Origin: Campylobacteraceae bacterium
Lineage (GTDB): Bacteria > Campylobacterota > Campylobacteria > Campylobacterales > Sulfurovaceae
DNA: 56,650 nucleotides
NCBI GenBank assembly: GCA_027024155.1
Contig: JALVTE010000006.1
Coordinates: 1-56,650 of the forward strand
Direction of reading: 5' to 3'
Below, piece by piece: positions 45,122-54,352 of this stretch. A model generated the notes under the pieces. That model was not told the DNA's origin. It ran no database searches and saw nothing but the letters and a program-made list of their open reading frames with translations. Position numbers and translations under genes: made by a program. Numbering within the stretch: the stretch's first letter is position 1; each line of letters starts with the position of its first letter.

Positions 45122-45784
45122 ATGTTGCAAATTATTTTGAAGAGTTTAAAAGATATATTAAGCCCCTCGGTTTTGGGCTTTATTTTAAAAGTATCGCTTG
45201 GTGCTTTTTTTGTAATGGCTATTTTCTTTTGGATATTTTGGGATAGTTTTAGCCATTTAGTTGCTTCGTTAGTTGCACATATTCCTTTTATAGGGCACTT
45301 TGCTATTGTTCAAAGTAGTGGCTCTTTTTTGGGAGCTTTAATTGTTGCATATGGTTTAATAATTGTAGTAATATCTATTTTAACTTCGCTATACAGCCCA
45401 AAACTGCTTTTGAAATTGGCTAAAAAAGAGTATGGTATTGAAGGTAGAGATAACTCTAAAATTACCAAATCTATAATATATAATATAAAAGCAAGTGCTA
45501 TATTTATAATACTTCTTATCCTCTTTTTACCACTACTTTTTGTACCAATTTTAGGGCAAATTATAATGCTAATTCTTTGGGCAATCCTCTTAAAAGAGCC
45601 AACATTTTATGATGTATCTTCTCTATTTGTAGAGAATGAAAAAAATTATAAAGGGTATAAATCTATCTGGATAGTTGCTATTATTGCATCTTTATTTAAC
45701 TATATTCCAATTTTAAATATTTTTGCTCCAATTTTTGCACAAATTATGTTTATGCATTGGCTCCTTTCAAAAGCCTATAAATAG
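45122..45784 (+). CDS. EI24/CysZ-like membrane protein
   Basis: A 220-residue protein with about four to five membrane helices and the motif GHFAIVQSSGSFLGAL, consistent with the EI24/CysZ domain. CysZ takes up sulfate in E. coli, but the subgroup is uncertain. The ATG at 45122 follows AAGGAAGGTTG; an in-frame start 57 nt upstream lies in the REP repeats and is rejected. Confidence 0.8.
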   Translation: MLQIILKSLKDILSPSVLGFILKVSLGAFFVMAIFFWIFWDSFSHLVASLVAHIPFIGHFAIVQSSGSFLGALIVAYGLIIVVISILTSLYSPKLLLKLAKKEYGIEGRDNSKITKSIIYNIKASAIFIILLILFLPLLFVPILGQIIMLILWAILLKEPTFYDVSSLFVENEKNYKGYKSIWIVAIIASLFNYIPILNIFAPIFAQIMFMHWLLSKAYK

Positions 45785-45880
45785 CCTTTTGAAATGGCTT
45801 TGATTTATTTTATTCTGCATTTTTAATTTTTATAAACATTTCATACTGAAATATATTTAGACAAAAGCTCCATTCTCCCT

Positions 45881-45886
45881 TATAAT
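45881..45886 (+). promoter_or_regulatory. -10 box of the SdrB-type gene
   Basis: CCTTATAATTTT lies 33 nt before the ATG; AAAAAAGGGG ribosome site follows. Confidence 0.5.
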
Positions 45887-45918
45887 TTTAATAGATTTAG
45901 TAAAAAAAGGGGTTTAAT

Positions 45919-47514
45919 ATGAAAAAGTTATTTGTTTTTCTTTTAGGAGTTATGTTATCGTATACATTTTTAAGTGCAAAAGTTACTGTTACTAAAAATA
46001 GTTCATCTGATACAATGGCATCTCTTGATGGAACAGTATGGTGGGATAAAAATTTAAATGGTATACAAGATGAAGATTCAAAAGGAATTGCAAACATACG
46101 AGTTCATCTATATAAAAATGGTGAAGATACAGGAGCAATGGTTTTAACAGAAGGTGAAGGCGAAGGTAGATATAGTTTTAGTAACCTAGAACCTGATGCA
46201 AACTATACTGTTAAGATTGATTTACCACAAAATTATCCTGACTTTACACTGCAAAATCAAGGTAACGATGATACAAAAGATAGTGATATTGTTAATTGGT
46301 CATGGAGAAGCGACTCTGTATATTTAAAAGAGGGTGAGCGTGCCGAATTGGATGCTGGTTTAATTTGTAAAGTATGTGCTCAACTTCATTTAGAGAAGTA
46401 TACAAATGGTGTTTTGGTGCAAAACAAGAGTGATATTCCAAGAATAAAAGTAGGAGATAAAGTAACTTGGAAGTATGTTGTTTATAACGATAGTACAAAA
46501 GTTACAATAGATAATATTAAAGTTACAGATGATAAAGAGGGCAATATAACTTGTCCGCAAACATCTTTAGAACCTGGTGAGAATATGGAGTGCTTTAAAG
46601 AGGGTATTGCAAAAGAGGGTTTATATTCAAATATGGCTACAGTAACTGGTTCTAGCCCAGATAAAAATTTAACAGATGAATACCCTAGTAACTATTTTGG
46701 TGTAGTAGCTAGAATAGATCTTAAAAAACTAACAAATGGGCAAGAGACAAACTCGACTTCTAAACTTAAGCTAAATGTAGGCGATAAAGTAACTTGGGAG
46801 TATATCGTTAAGAATATGGGTAATGTTAAATTGACTAACATTAGAGTAGTAGATGATAAAGAGGGTAATATTACTTGCCCTAAAAGCGAACTTGATGTAA
46901 ATGAGAGCATGACATGTAGTAAAGATGGTATTGTACAAGTGGGAGAGTATGAGAATCAAGCAACAGTAACAGCTACAAGCGAAGGTGGTACTGTAGATGA
47001 TACCAGTGATATAGCTAAGGGTGGCTATATAGGTGTAGTAGGTGCTTGTTTAGGTAATTTTATGTGGTTAGATAGTAACTTAAATGGTATTCAAGATGCA
47101 GGTGAACCTGGTGTTGTAGGTATAAATGTTGAACTTTATGATGAAAACGGAAAGCATATAGCAAGCACTAAAACAGATTCTCAGGGTCAATATATGTTTT
47201 GTGGATTAAAAGCTGGAAAATATAAAGTAAAATTTGAACAACCAAATACATACCTATTTACAAAAAGAGACCAAGGCTCAGATAGTGCTGATAGTGATGT
47301 AGATGATAATGGTTGGAGTCATCTTGTAGCTTTATCAACAGGTGATAAAAATTTAACTGTAGATGCAGGTATATATTGTGAATGTGATGATAATCAAGTG
47401 CATCCAAAAAGATATAAAAAACTATTTGCTGGAGCATCATTGAATTCAGCACTGCTTTTAGTACTATTTATATATATTGCAACTTTTACTATTAGAAGAG
47501 ATAAAAGTTTATAA
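45919..47514 (+). CDS. SdrB/DUF11-domain surface protein with C-terminal membrane anchor
   Basis: A 531-residue secreted protein. Signal peptide 1-20; SdrB-like domain about 36-150 (GTVWWDKNLNGIQDEDSKGIANI); two DUF11-like repeats (KVGDKVTWKYVVYN and LNVGDKVTWEYIVKN, about 155-265 and 270-372); a second SdrB-like domain 377-495 (LGNFMWLDSNLNGIQDAGEPGVV); a membrane segment 510-527; and a basic tail RRDKSL. No LPxTG or PEP-CTERM motif is evident. It may be an anchored adhesin-like surface protein. Confidence 0.82.
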   Translation: MKKLFVFLLGVMLSYTFLSAKVTVTKNSSSDTMASLDGTVWWDKNLNGIQDEDSKGIANIRVHLYKNGEDTGAMVLTEGEGEGRYSFSNLEPDANYTVKIDLPQNYPDFTLQNQGNDDTKDSDIVNWSWRSDSVYLKEGERAELDAGLICKVCAQLHLEKYTNGVLVQNKSDIPRIKVGDKVTWKYVVYNDSTKVTIDNIKVTDDKEGNITCPQTSLEPGENMECFKEGIAKEGLYSNMATVTGSSPDKNLTDEYPSNYFGVVARIDLKKLTNGQETNSTSKLKLNVGDKVTWEYIVKNMGNVKLTNIRVVDDKEGNITCPKSELDVNESMTCSKDGIVQVGEYENQATVTATSEGGTVDDTSDIAKGGYIGVVGACLGNFMWLDSNLNGIQDAGEPGVVGINVELYDENGKHIASTKTDSQGQYMFCGLKAGKYKVKFEQPNTYLFTKRDQGSDSADSDVDDNGWSHLVALSTGDKNLTVDAGIYCECDDNQVHPKRYKKLFAGASLNSALLLVLFIYIATFTIRRDKSL

Positions 47515-47534
47515 ATAGTATCCAATTAAATTAG

Positions 47535-47550
47535 AGGGACTTTAGTCCCT
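47535..47550 (+). terminator. Hairpin after the SdrB-type gene
   Basis: AGGGACT pairs with AGTCCCT around two T's; a T-run (47579-47586) follows a second AT-rich hairpin. Confidence 0.4.
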
Positions 47551-47666
47551 TAATATAAATATAGCTTTTACACTTAGCTTTTTTTTAAATCGAAATGTTA
47601 CCTTTGATTTTAACTTAAGAATAACCATTTTTTCGTTATGTTTATATCTGTTTATAAAAAATATGT

Positions 47667-47672
47667 TATAAT
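47667..47672 (+). promoter_or_regulatory. -10 box of the pseudopilin gene
   Basis: GTTATAATGT lies 16 nt before the ATG at 47689, giving a very short leader that still contains AAAAAAGG. Confidence 0.5.
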
Positions 47673-47688
47673 GTAAAAAAGGAATTAT

Positions 47689-48162
47689 ATGAAAAAAGCA
47701 TTCACTATGATAGAATTAGTTTTTGTAATTGTTGTTATAGGTATTTTAGCAACTATTGCTATCCCAAAATTTGCAGCAACAAGAGATGATGCAACTTTAA
47801 CAAAAGCAAAAACAACAGTTGCAAATATTCGTGCAGCTATGAGTTCTGAAGTTCAAAGAAGAATTTTTGAAGGGAACTATACAGCAATAACAGATTTAGG
47901 TGGCGTGGTAAATGGTTATAATACAGCAATTTTTGATTATTTTGATGGTAATTCATCTAATAGACGTGTATTAGAATATCCTCCAAGATCATGTGAAACA
48001 AACAGCTCTACTGGTTGTTGGATTAAGACAGCAACAGGTACATATTTATATATAATGCCATCAGGTGTTAATCTTGCTAATCCTACTTTTACAGTTAATA
48101 ATAATAGATTTGATTGTAATTCAGCAACAAATCCTGACTCTTGTAGGAAATTAGAGAGATAA
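47689..48162 (+). CDS. Type II/IV pseudopilin-like protein
   Basis: A 157-residue secreted pseudopilin. The N-terminus MKKAFTMIELVFVIVVIGILA has the pre-pilin pattern: positively charged leader, cleavage before Phe, Glu at +5, then a hydrophobic helix. The -1 residue is Ala rather than Gly. The C-terminus carries two Cys pairs (SCETNSSTGC; DCNSATNPDSC), possibly disulfides. It overlaps priA by 1 bp; a role in natural uptake of DNA or protein secretion is possible, comEC lies 5 kb downstream. Confidence 0.88.
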   Translation: MKKAFTMIELVFVIVVIGILATIAIPKFAATRDDATLTKAKTTVANIRAAMSSEVQRRIFEGNYTAITDLGGVVNGYNTAIFDYFDGNSSNRRVLEYPPRSCETNSSTGCWIKTATGTYLYIMPSGVNLANPTFTVNNNRFDCNSATNPDSCRKLER

Positions 48163-50000
48163 TGCACTATTACGAAGTTGCACTACTGAAATCTAGTGCA
48201 CCTTTGCTTACATACTCTAGCAAAGAGTCTGTGAGCTTTGGCTCTATTGTTAAAGTTCCTCTTAAAAGTAGCTCTAAATTAGCAGTTGTTTTAAAAGAGG
48301 TGCAAGAGCCTGAATTTAATACTCAAGATATATTAGAGCTTACTAAAAACTACTACAAAGCTTGGCAATTAGAAGTTGCTAAGTTTATACAAAACTACTA
48401 CTTTAGTAGCTTTGGCGAAGCTATATCGCTCTTTTATCCATTTCAAAATTTAGATAAAGTAGAAATTGAATATAAAAAGAGTAATTTACCAAAACTTACA
48501 AAACTGCAAGAGAAGGCACTAAAAGAGATAGAGAGTAAAAATTTATCTCTACTTTTTGGAGTTACCGGTTCTGGTAAAACAGAAATTTATATTCACTTAA
48601 TTAACCAAGCACTAATACAAAACAAAACAGCTATTGTGCTAATGCCAGAGATTGCTTTAACTCCACAAATTACAAAAAGAGTGCAAAGTTATTTTGGAGA
48701 TATAGTAGCCCCTTGGCACTCTAAAATTACAAAGAAGAAGCGAGAAGAGATATTAAACTCTATTGCAAGTGGCAAAGTAAAAGTAGTTATTGGTGCTCGT
48801 TCGGCTCTATTTTTGCCACTTGATAATTTAGGCTTAATTGTGGTAGATGAAGAGCACGACGATAGTTATAAAGCAATGAACCGACCTAGATACAATGCCA
48901 AAGATTTAGCTATATATATTGGTAAAAAATTGGGTACTAAGGTTTTGTTAGGAAGTGCCACGCCACTTGTTAGTGATTATAAAAAATTTGAAGTTATTAG
49001 ACTTAAAAAACCATATAAAGAGGCAAAAAAAGAGTATAAATTTATAGCAACAGAAGAGATAAATTTTGAAGTTTTAAATGCCATAAAGTGGACAGTTAGT
49101 AAAGGAGAACAAGCTTTGATATTTGTACCAACTAGAGCAAACTTTAAATATTTAGTCTGCTCAAATTGTGGAAAAAATCAAAACTGCCCATTCTGCTCTA
49201 TAGGTATGAGTTTACATAGAAAAAGAAAAGCACTTGTATGCCACTATTGTAACTATACTCAAGCAATTCCTAAGTTGTGTCAATTTTGCAATACAGAATC
49301 TTTAACCACGCAACGAGTGGGTACAGCTGAGGTAAAAGAGTTGCTAGAGAACGAAATTGATAGTGCAAAAATAGAGCAATTTGATGCCGATACAATTACT
49401 ACAGGGAATAAATTAGCAAAAGCATTAGATAGAGTAAATAGAGGAGAGTCAAATATAATAGTTGGCACACAGATGCTAAGCAAAGGGCATGACTATCCGG
49501 AGATTACTTTAAGCGTAATTACTGGCTTGGATTATATTGTGGCTATGGGTGATTATAGAGCAAAAGAGAGAGCGATTGCACTTTTGCACCAAATTGCTGG
49601 AAGAAGTGGACGAAATAAAGATGCACAAATATTAATACAGAGTGCACAGCCCGATTTTTTTATACCATACTTGAGGGATTACGAAGATTTTATAAAAGAG
49701 GAGTTAGAGTTTAGAGAGGGCTTCTACCCACCAGAGCAAAACTTAGCAAGACTCTTAATTGCAAATAGAGACTATAGCAAGGCAAAAGATAAAACAGATG
49801 AGAGTGTAAATATATTAAAACAGTTAAAAAATATAGAGTTAGTAGGTGCTGGGCTCGCCCCAATAGAGCGAATTGCTAATAAGTGGAGATTTAGCATACT
49901 GCTTAGAAGCCAAAGCAAAAAGTCTCTGCTAGAGGCTTTGCATATTTTTATGAATGATAGAGATATAGAGATAGATATGGACCCAACGGAGTTTAGTTGA
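48162..50000 (+). CDS. priA: Primosomal replication helicase PriA
   Basis: A 612-residue DEAH-type helicase that restarts stalled forks. Walker A GVTGSGKTEIY, DEAH-like VVDEEHDDSYK, zinc-binding cysteines (CSNCGKNQNCPFC ... CHYC ... CQFC) and motifs VGTQMLSKGHDYP and HQIAGRSGR. Shorter than E. coli PriA in the N-terminal DNA-binding region, as usual in this group. Starts at ATG overlapping the pseudopilin stop. Confidence 0.95.
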   Translation: MHYYEVALLKSSAPLLTYSSKESVSFGSIVKVPLKSSSKLAVVLKEVQEPEFNTQDILELTKNYYKAWQLEVAKFIQNYYFSSFGEAISLFYPFQNLDKVEIEYKKSNLPKLTKLQEKALKEIESKNLSLLFGVTGSGKTEIYIHLINQALIQNKTAIVLMPEIALTPQITKRVQSYFGDIVAPWHSKITKKKREEILNSIASGKVKVVIGARSALFLPLDNLGLIVVDEEHDDSYKAMNRPRYNAKDLAIYIGKKLGTKVLLGSATPLVSDYKKFEVIRLKKPYKEAKKEYKFIATEEINFEVLNAIKWTVSKGEQALIFVPTRANFKYLVCSNCGKNQNCPFCSIGMSLHRKRKALVCHYCNYTQAIPKLCQFCNTESLTTQRVGTAEVKELLENEIDSAKIEQFDADTITTGNKLAKALDRVNRGESNIIVGTQMLSKGHDYPEITLSVITGLDYIVAMGDYRAKERAIALLHQIAGRSGRNKDAQILIQSAQPDFFIPYLRDYEDFIKEELEFREGFYPPEQNLARLLIANRDYSKAKDKTDESVNILKQLKNIELVGAGLAPIERIANKWRFSILLRSQSKKSLLEALHIFMNDRDIEIDMDPTEFS

Positions 50001-50002
50001 AA

Positions 50003-50200
50003 TTATATACTTAGAAGAAACAGCAGGGCACCTGCAGCTACACTGATAATGAAAGCTATAAACGCATTACTAATACCAGAAAATATCCTGAAAATTATTT
50101 TATCCATTGAAAACTCCTCTAAGTTTAAAGCCTTTTTGGCTACATAGTTTACTATTTCTAAGAAGATAACCATTATTACAATTAGAATCAATGCTTTCAT
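50003..50200 (-). CDS. Small membrane protein, 65 aa
   Basis: Two predicted helices (about 2-20 and 42-62). It converges on priA with 2 bp between stops. No clear ribosome site is upstream; the ATG is preceded by AGTCCTGACA. The hydrophobic pattern and tight spacing suggest a gene; family unknown. Confidence 0.45.
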   Translation of the reverse strand: MKALILIVIMVIFLEIVNYVAKKALNLEEFSMDKIIFRIFSGISNAFIAFIISVAAGALLFLLSI

Positions 50201-50415
50201 TGTCAGGACTAAGCTTAGTGTGCCATCTACTAGGGTTGCCCCTTCTAAATATATTTTGAATTTATACTTTATGTAAATATTATACCATAATTAGATAACA
50301 TGACATATTAATATTTTAATAAGTAGTTTTAGCAAGTTCTTATAGAAAAAATATAATTTTGGGAACTTTTTTTAATAAATTTCGCTAAAATAGAAAAAAA
50401 AGAATAGAGTATAAA

Positions 50416-51474
50416 ATGACAAAAAGATACCCAACAAAAAAGATTTATATAAAAGATGTAGCTATTGGAGGTGATGCTCCTATTTCTGTACAGTCGATGA
50501 CATTTAGTGATACAAGAGATGTAGAAGCAACGGTTGAACAAATTAGAAGATTGCACTTTGCAGGGGCAGATATTGTGCGTGTTGCAGCACCAGATATGGA
50601 AGCAGCTTTAGCTTTAGAAGAGATTTCTAAGCAGAGTACCCTGCCACTTGTAGCAGATATTCACTTTAATTATAAATTAGCTTTAGAAGCTGCTAAATGG
50701 GTAGATTGTATCCGTTTTAACCCTGGAAATATTGGTGAAAAGAGTCGTATTAAAGAGATTGTAAAAGCGTGCCAAGAGCGTAATTTACCAATTAGAATTG
50801 GTGTAAATGCTGGCTCTTTAGAGAAAGAGTTTGACCAAAAATATGGACCAACAGCAGAGGCAATGGTTGCAAGTGCTGAGTACAATATTAAATTTTTAGA
50901 AGATTTAGGATTTACAGATATTAAAGTCTCTCTCAAAGCTAGTGATGTGCAAAGAACTGTAGATGCATATAGAATGCTTCGTCCTAAAAATAACTATCCA
51001 TTTCATTTAGGTGTTACAGAAGCTGGTACAATTCATCATGCTACTATTAAATCTGCTATTGGTTTGGGTGCCTTGTTACTAGATGGAATTGGCGATACAA
51101 TGCGGGTATCTATTACTGGTGAGTTAGAAAAAGAGATTACAGTTGCTAAAGATATTTTAAAAGATAGTGGGCGAGTAAAAGAGGGGCTTAATATTATCTC
51201 TTGCCCAACTTGCGGAAGAATTGAAGCCGATTTAGTAAGTGCTGTAGCCGAGGTTGAAGAGCGTACAAAGCATATTACAAAACCTATGAATGTATCGGTA
51301 ATGGGTTGTGTAGTTAATGCTATCGGAGAGGCTCAACATGCTGATGTTGCTATTGCGTATGGTAAAGGAAGTGGGCTTGTTATGGTAAAGGGTGATGTAG
51401 TTGCAAGATTACCAGAAGCCGAACTTGTAGATAGATTTGTGCAAGAGGTAGAGAAATTTGCTAAGGAGAATTAG
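50416..51474 (+). CDS. ispG: 4-hydroxy-3-methylbut-2-enyl diphosphate synthase
   Basis: A 352-residue enzyme of the MEP isoprenoid pathway with a [4Fe-4S] cluster. Cysteines in SCPTCGR (about 263-269) and MGCVVN (about 298) are the cluster ligands; the N-terminal [16 protein letters not shown] and LGVTEAG motifs are typical. Stop TAG overlaps the dnaB GTG by one base. Confidence 0.97.
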   Translation: MTKRYPTKKIYIKDVAIGGDAPISVQSMTFSDTRDVEATVEQIRRLHFAGADIVRVAAPDMEAALALEEISKQSTLPLVADIHFNYKLALEAAKWVDCIRFNPGNIGEKSRIKEIVKACQERNLPIRIGVNAGSLEKEFDQKYGPTAEAMVASAEYNIKFLEDLGFTDIKVSLKASDVQRTVDAYRMLRPKNNYPFHLGVTEAGTIHHATIKSAIGLGALLLDGIGDTMRVSITGELEKEITVAKDILKDSGRVKEGLNIISCPTCGRIEADLVSAVAEVEERTKHITKPMNVSVMGCVVNAIGEAQHADVAIAYGKGSGLVMVKGDVVARLPEAELVDRFVQEVEKFAKEN

Positions 51475-52943
51475 TGGAAGAGCTGTATAACTTAAATGTA
51501 GAGAGAGCAGTACTTTCAGCGATAATTTTCGACCCAGAGATTTATGAAGAAGTTGTAGCTGTTTTAAAGCCAGAAGATTTCTATCTGCCATTTCATCAGC
51601 ATCTATTTGCCTCTATGGAGGAGCTTTATAGCAATGAATTACCAATAGATGAAGAGTTTTTAAAACGAGAGCTAAACAAACGTGGTAAATTTGATGAAGT
51701 TGCAATGATAGAAGTACTATCTGCAAATCCAATTACCAATACAAAAGCGTATGTTCAAGAGATAAAGGGGTATGCTAATAAAAGAGCACTTGTATCATTA
51801 GCTACACAGATTAAAAAACTAACAATCGAAGATGACTTAGAGGTTGAGCAAGTAATGGATAGAGTAGAGCAAAAGCTCTATGAAATTACTCAAGATAGTG
51901 TAAACGATGACTTTAAAGAGTCTAAACAAATAACAGTAGATACGATAAAAGAGATAGAGAGATTAAAAGAGCTTGGTAACTCTAAACTAATTGGTATAGA
52001 TACAGGATTTGAGGGGCTTAATGATAAAACAAGCGGTTTTGGTAAAGGTGACTTAGTAATTATTGCAGCTCGTCCGGCAATGGGTAAAACAGCAGTTGTT
52101 CTAAATATGGCACTAAATGCTATAGAGCGGGGCGAAGGAGTTGCGATATTCTCGTTAGAGATGCCAGCTGAACAGTTAATGCTAAGAATGTTAGCAGCCA
52201 AAACATCTATACCTTTACAAGCCTTGAGAGTAGGTAATTTGCGAGATGATGAGTGGAGTAGACTATCTTCTGCGGTAGATGAAATTAGTCGCCGTAAACT
52301 ATTTGTTGATGATGGCGGATATGCTACAATTCACCATGTGCGAAGCAAATTAAGAAAGTTAAAATCTCAACATCCAGAGATTAGTATGGCAATAATCGAT
52401 TACCTACAGTTAATGAGTGGTGACCAAAAAGGTGGAACAGGAAGACAGCAAGAGATTAGTGAAATCTCTCGTGGATTAAAACAGTTGGCAAGAGAGTTAG
52501 AGATACCAATATTAGCCCTTTCTCAGTTAAACCGTTCACTAGAGAGCCGAGATAATAAACGCCCTATGCTAAGTGACTTAAGAGAGTCTGGAGCAATAGA
52601 GCAAGATGCCGATATTATATTATTTGTTTATCGTGATGATGTCTATCGCCAATCACATGTAAAAGAGATGCTAGAGAAGGCAAAGGCAGATGGCAGTGAT
52701 GATAAGATAAAAAAGTATCAAGAGCAGTACGACCAGATTTTACAAAATCCAGAAGAGAAGACAGAGTTAATAATCGGAAAGCAGAGAAATGGACCAACTG
52801 GAATGGTAGAGTTAGTGTTCCAAAAACGCTTTACAAGATTTGTTGATGCACATAAAAATATAGCTGGTGCATCTTACGAGACAATATTTGAAGGTGGAGA
52901 TTTCGACCAAACCGAGGGTAAAATAGACGCCCCTATTATATAA
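51474..52943 (+). CDS. dnaB: Replicative DNA helicase DnaB
   Basis: A 489-residue hexameric helicase. N-terminal primase-interacting domain 1-110, linker, RecA-like core with Walker A ARPAMGKTA (about 197-205), MAIIDYLQLMSG and SQLNRSLE...LRESGAIEQDADII. The start is GTG overlapping the ispG stop. DnaG is encoded 32 kb upstream. Confidence 0.97.
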   Translation: MEELYNLNVERAVLSAIIFDPEIYEEVVAVLKPEDFYLPFHQHLFASMEELYSNELPIDEEFLKRELNKRGKFDEVAMIEVLSANPITNTKAYVQEIKGYANKRALVSLATQIKKLTIEDDLEVEQVMDRVEQKLYEITQDSVNDDFKESKQITVDTIKEIERLKELGNSKLIGIDTGFEGLNDKTSGFGKGDLVIIAARPAMGKTAVVLNMALNAIERGEGVAIFSLEMPAEQLMLRMLAAKTSIPLQALRVGNLRDDEWSRLSSAVDEISRRKLFVDDGGYATIHHVRSKLRKLKSQHPEISMAIIDYLQLMSGDQKGGTGRQQEISEISRGLKQLARELEIPILALSQLNRSLESRDNKRPMLSDLRESGAIEQDADIILFVYRDDVYRQSHVKEMLEKAKADGSDDKIKKYQEQYDQILQNPEEKTELIIGKQRNGPTGMVELVFQKRFTRFVDAHKNIAGASYETIFEGGDFDQTEGKIDAPII

Positions 52944-52956
52944 AAAAGAGTACTAA

Positions 52957-54237
52957 ATGCTAACGCCACCGCCATTTTTTAGAAATAGAGCCGAATTTTT
53001 AAAAGTTGCGTTGGTTTTAATTGCAATTATTGCAACTAGACTGTTTTTTATCCATCAAGATTATAACAATTTAAAAAACTTAAAAGGTTACTATTATACA
53101 GAGGCTCAAGTTTTAAAACTATACGATGGCAAGGGGTATAGGGCTGGTTCAAAACTCTTAAAACTAAAAAGTGATGATGGTTTAGACTTTTATATTTATA
53201 CAAAAGGTGAAGTTCCAAAAAGGTTTGATTGGGTAAGAGTCAAGTTCAAACTTAAAAAAAACAGTACGTTTTTTGATTATTTAAAAGGCTTTTTTGCATA
53301 TGGCGATATTGTAGAGCCTGTAGAGAATGGCTTTGATGCAAAAGCTTATTTAAGAGAAAAAATTAATAAGCAACACAATAGAGATAACAATATAGAGACA
53401 TTTTACCATGCTATATTTTTAGCTGACCCGTTAGATAGAAATTTGCGAAATAAGATATCTAATCTTGGAGTTTCTCATTTAGTAGCACTTAGTGGCTTTC
53501 ATTTAGGTATTTTGTGGTTAATTGTCTTTGGCATCTTGTTTATTCCATATAGGGCACTACAACAAAAATACTTTCCGTGGCGAAATAGAAATATAGATTT
53601 AGGCTTCGTAACATTAATTATACTCTTAATTTTTGTGCTATTTGTAGGTGCCCCACCCGCTCTTACTCGCTCTTATGTAATGCTTGCTATTGGATGGTTT
53701 GTTCTTATTGCTGGCTTAGAACTTATAAGCTTTCAATTTTTAGCTTTTGCAATGCTTGTAATTTTAGCAGTAGCCCCAAAACTTATAGCATCACTAGGAC
53801 TTTTACTCTCTTTTTTGGGAGTATTTTATATATTTTTAGTTATTAAATGGATGCGTAACTATCCAGCGTGGTTTATTACTATTATAGCTATTCCTGTTGG
53901 AATTTTTCTACTAATGTTCCCAATAGGGCACTACTTTTTTGCTAATACAACAATTTGGCAATTAATGTCACCACCACTCTCTATTTTATTTATAATCTTC
54001 TATCCATTAAGTGCTATTTTACATATTTTAGGCATAGGAGGAATCTTCGATAACCCCTTACAAGCCCTATTTAACTTACCAACTGATGCAATTAAAATAG
54101 CAATGCCAACACCTTTGATACTCTCTTACTTAAGTGTATCTATATTAGCAATCTTCTATAAAAAAGCATTCTGGGCAACACTAATTTTTGCTACTTTAGT
54201 AACTGCTTGGTATATGGGTATTTATATTTTTAGGTGA
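52957..54237 (+). CDS. comEC: ComEC/Rec2-type competence channel protein (short form)
   Basis: A 426-residue membrane protein that would form the DNA-uptake channel. Motifs LGVSHLVALSGFHLGILW and GAPPALTRSYVMLAIGWF are diagnostic of the ComEC core. The C-terminal metallo-beta-lactamase domain of longer ComEC is missing; short ComEC is known in Campylobacterota. Start follows AAAAAAGAG. Adjacent to dnaB, a neighbourhood I associate with Helicobacter. Confidence 0.9.
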   Translation: MLTPPPFFRNRAEFLKVALVLIAIIATRLFFIHQDYNNLKNLKGYYYTEAQVLKLYDGKGYRAGSKLLKLKSDDGLDFYIYTKGEVPKRFDWVRVKFKLKKNSTFFDYLKGFFAYGDIVEPVENGFDAKAYLREKINKQHNRDNNIETFYHAIFLADPLDRNLRNKISNLGVSHLVALSGFHLGILWLIVFGILFIPYRALQQKYFPWRNRNIDLGFVTLIILLIFVLFVGAPPALTRSYVMLAIGWFVLIAGLELISFQFLAFAMLVILAVAPKLIASLGLLLSFLGVFYIFLVIKWMRNYPAWFITIIAIPVGIFLLMFPIGHYFFANTTIWQLMSPPLSILFIIFYPLSAILHILGIGGIFDNPLQALFNLPTDAIKIAMPTPLILSYLSVSILAIFYKKAFWATLIFATLVTAWYMGIYIFR

Positions 54238-54352
54238 TTAATATAATTCTTTTAATACTAAATTCCTCTAATTGATACTATTGTATAAATATAATATAAA
54301 CTTAGATATATATTAAGTAATAAGTGATATAATACCATAAAAAGGAACTATT

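Noticed and set aside
50208-50219. 12-bp perfect palindrome ACTAAGCTTAGT
   Set aside because: It lies just upstream of a doubtful small gene without promoter elements; a single short palindrome is expected by chance in DNA of this composition.
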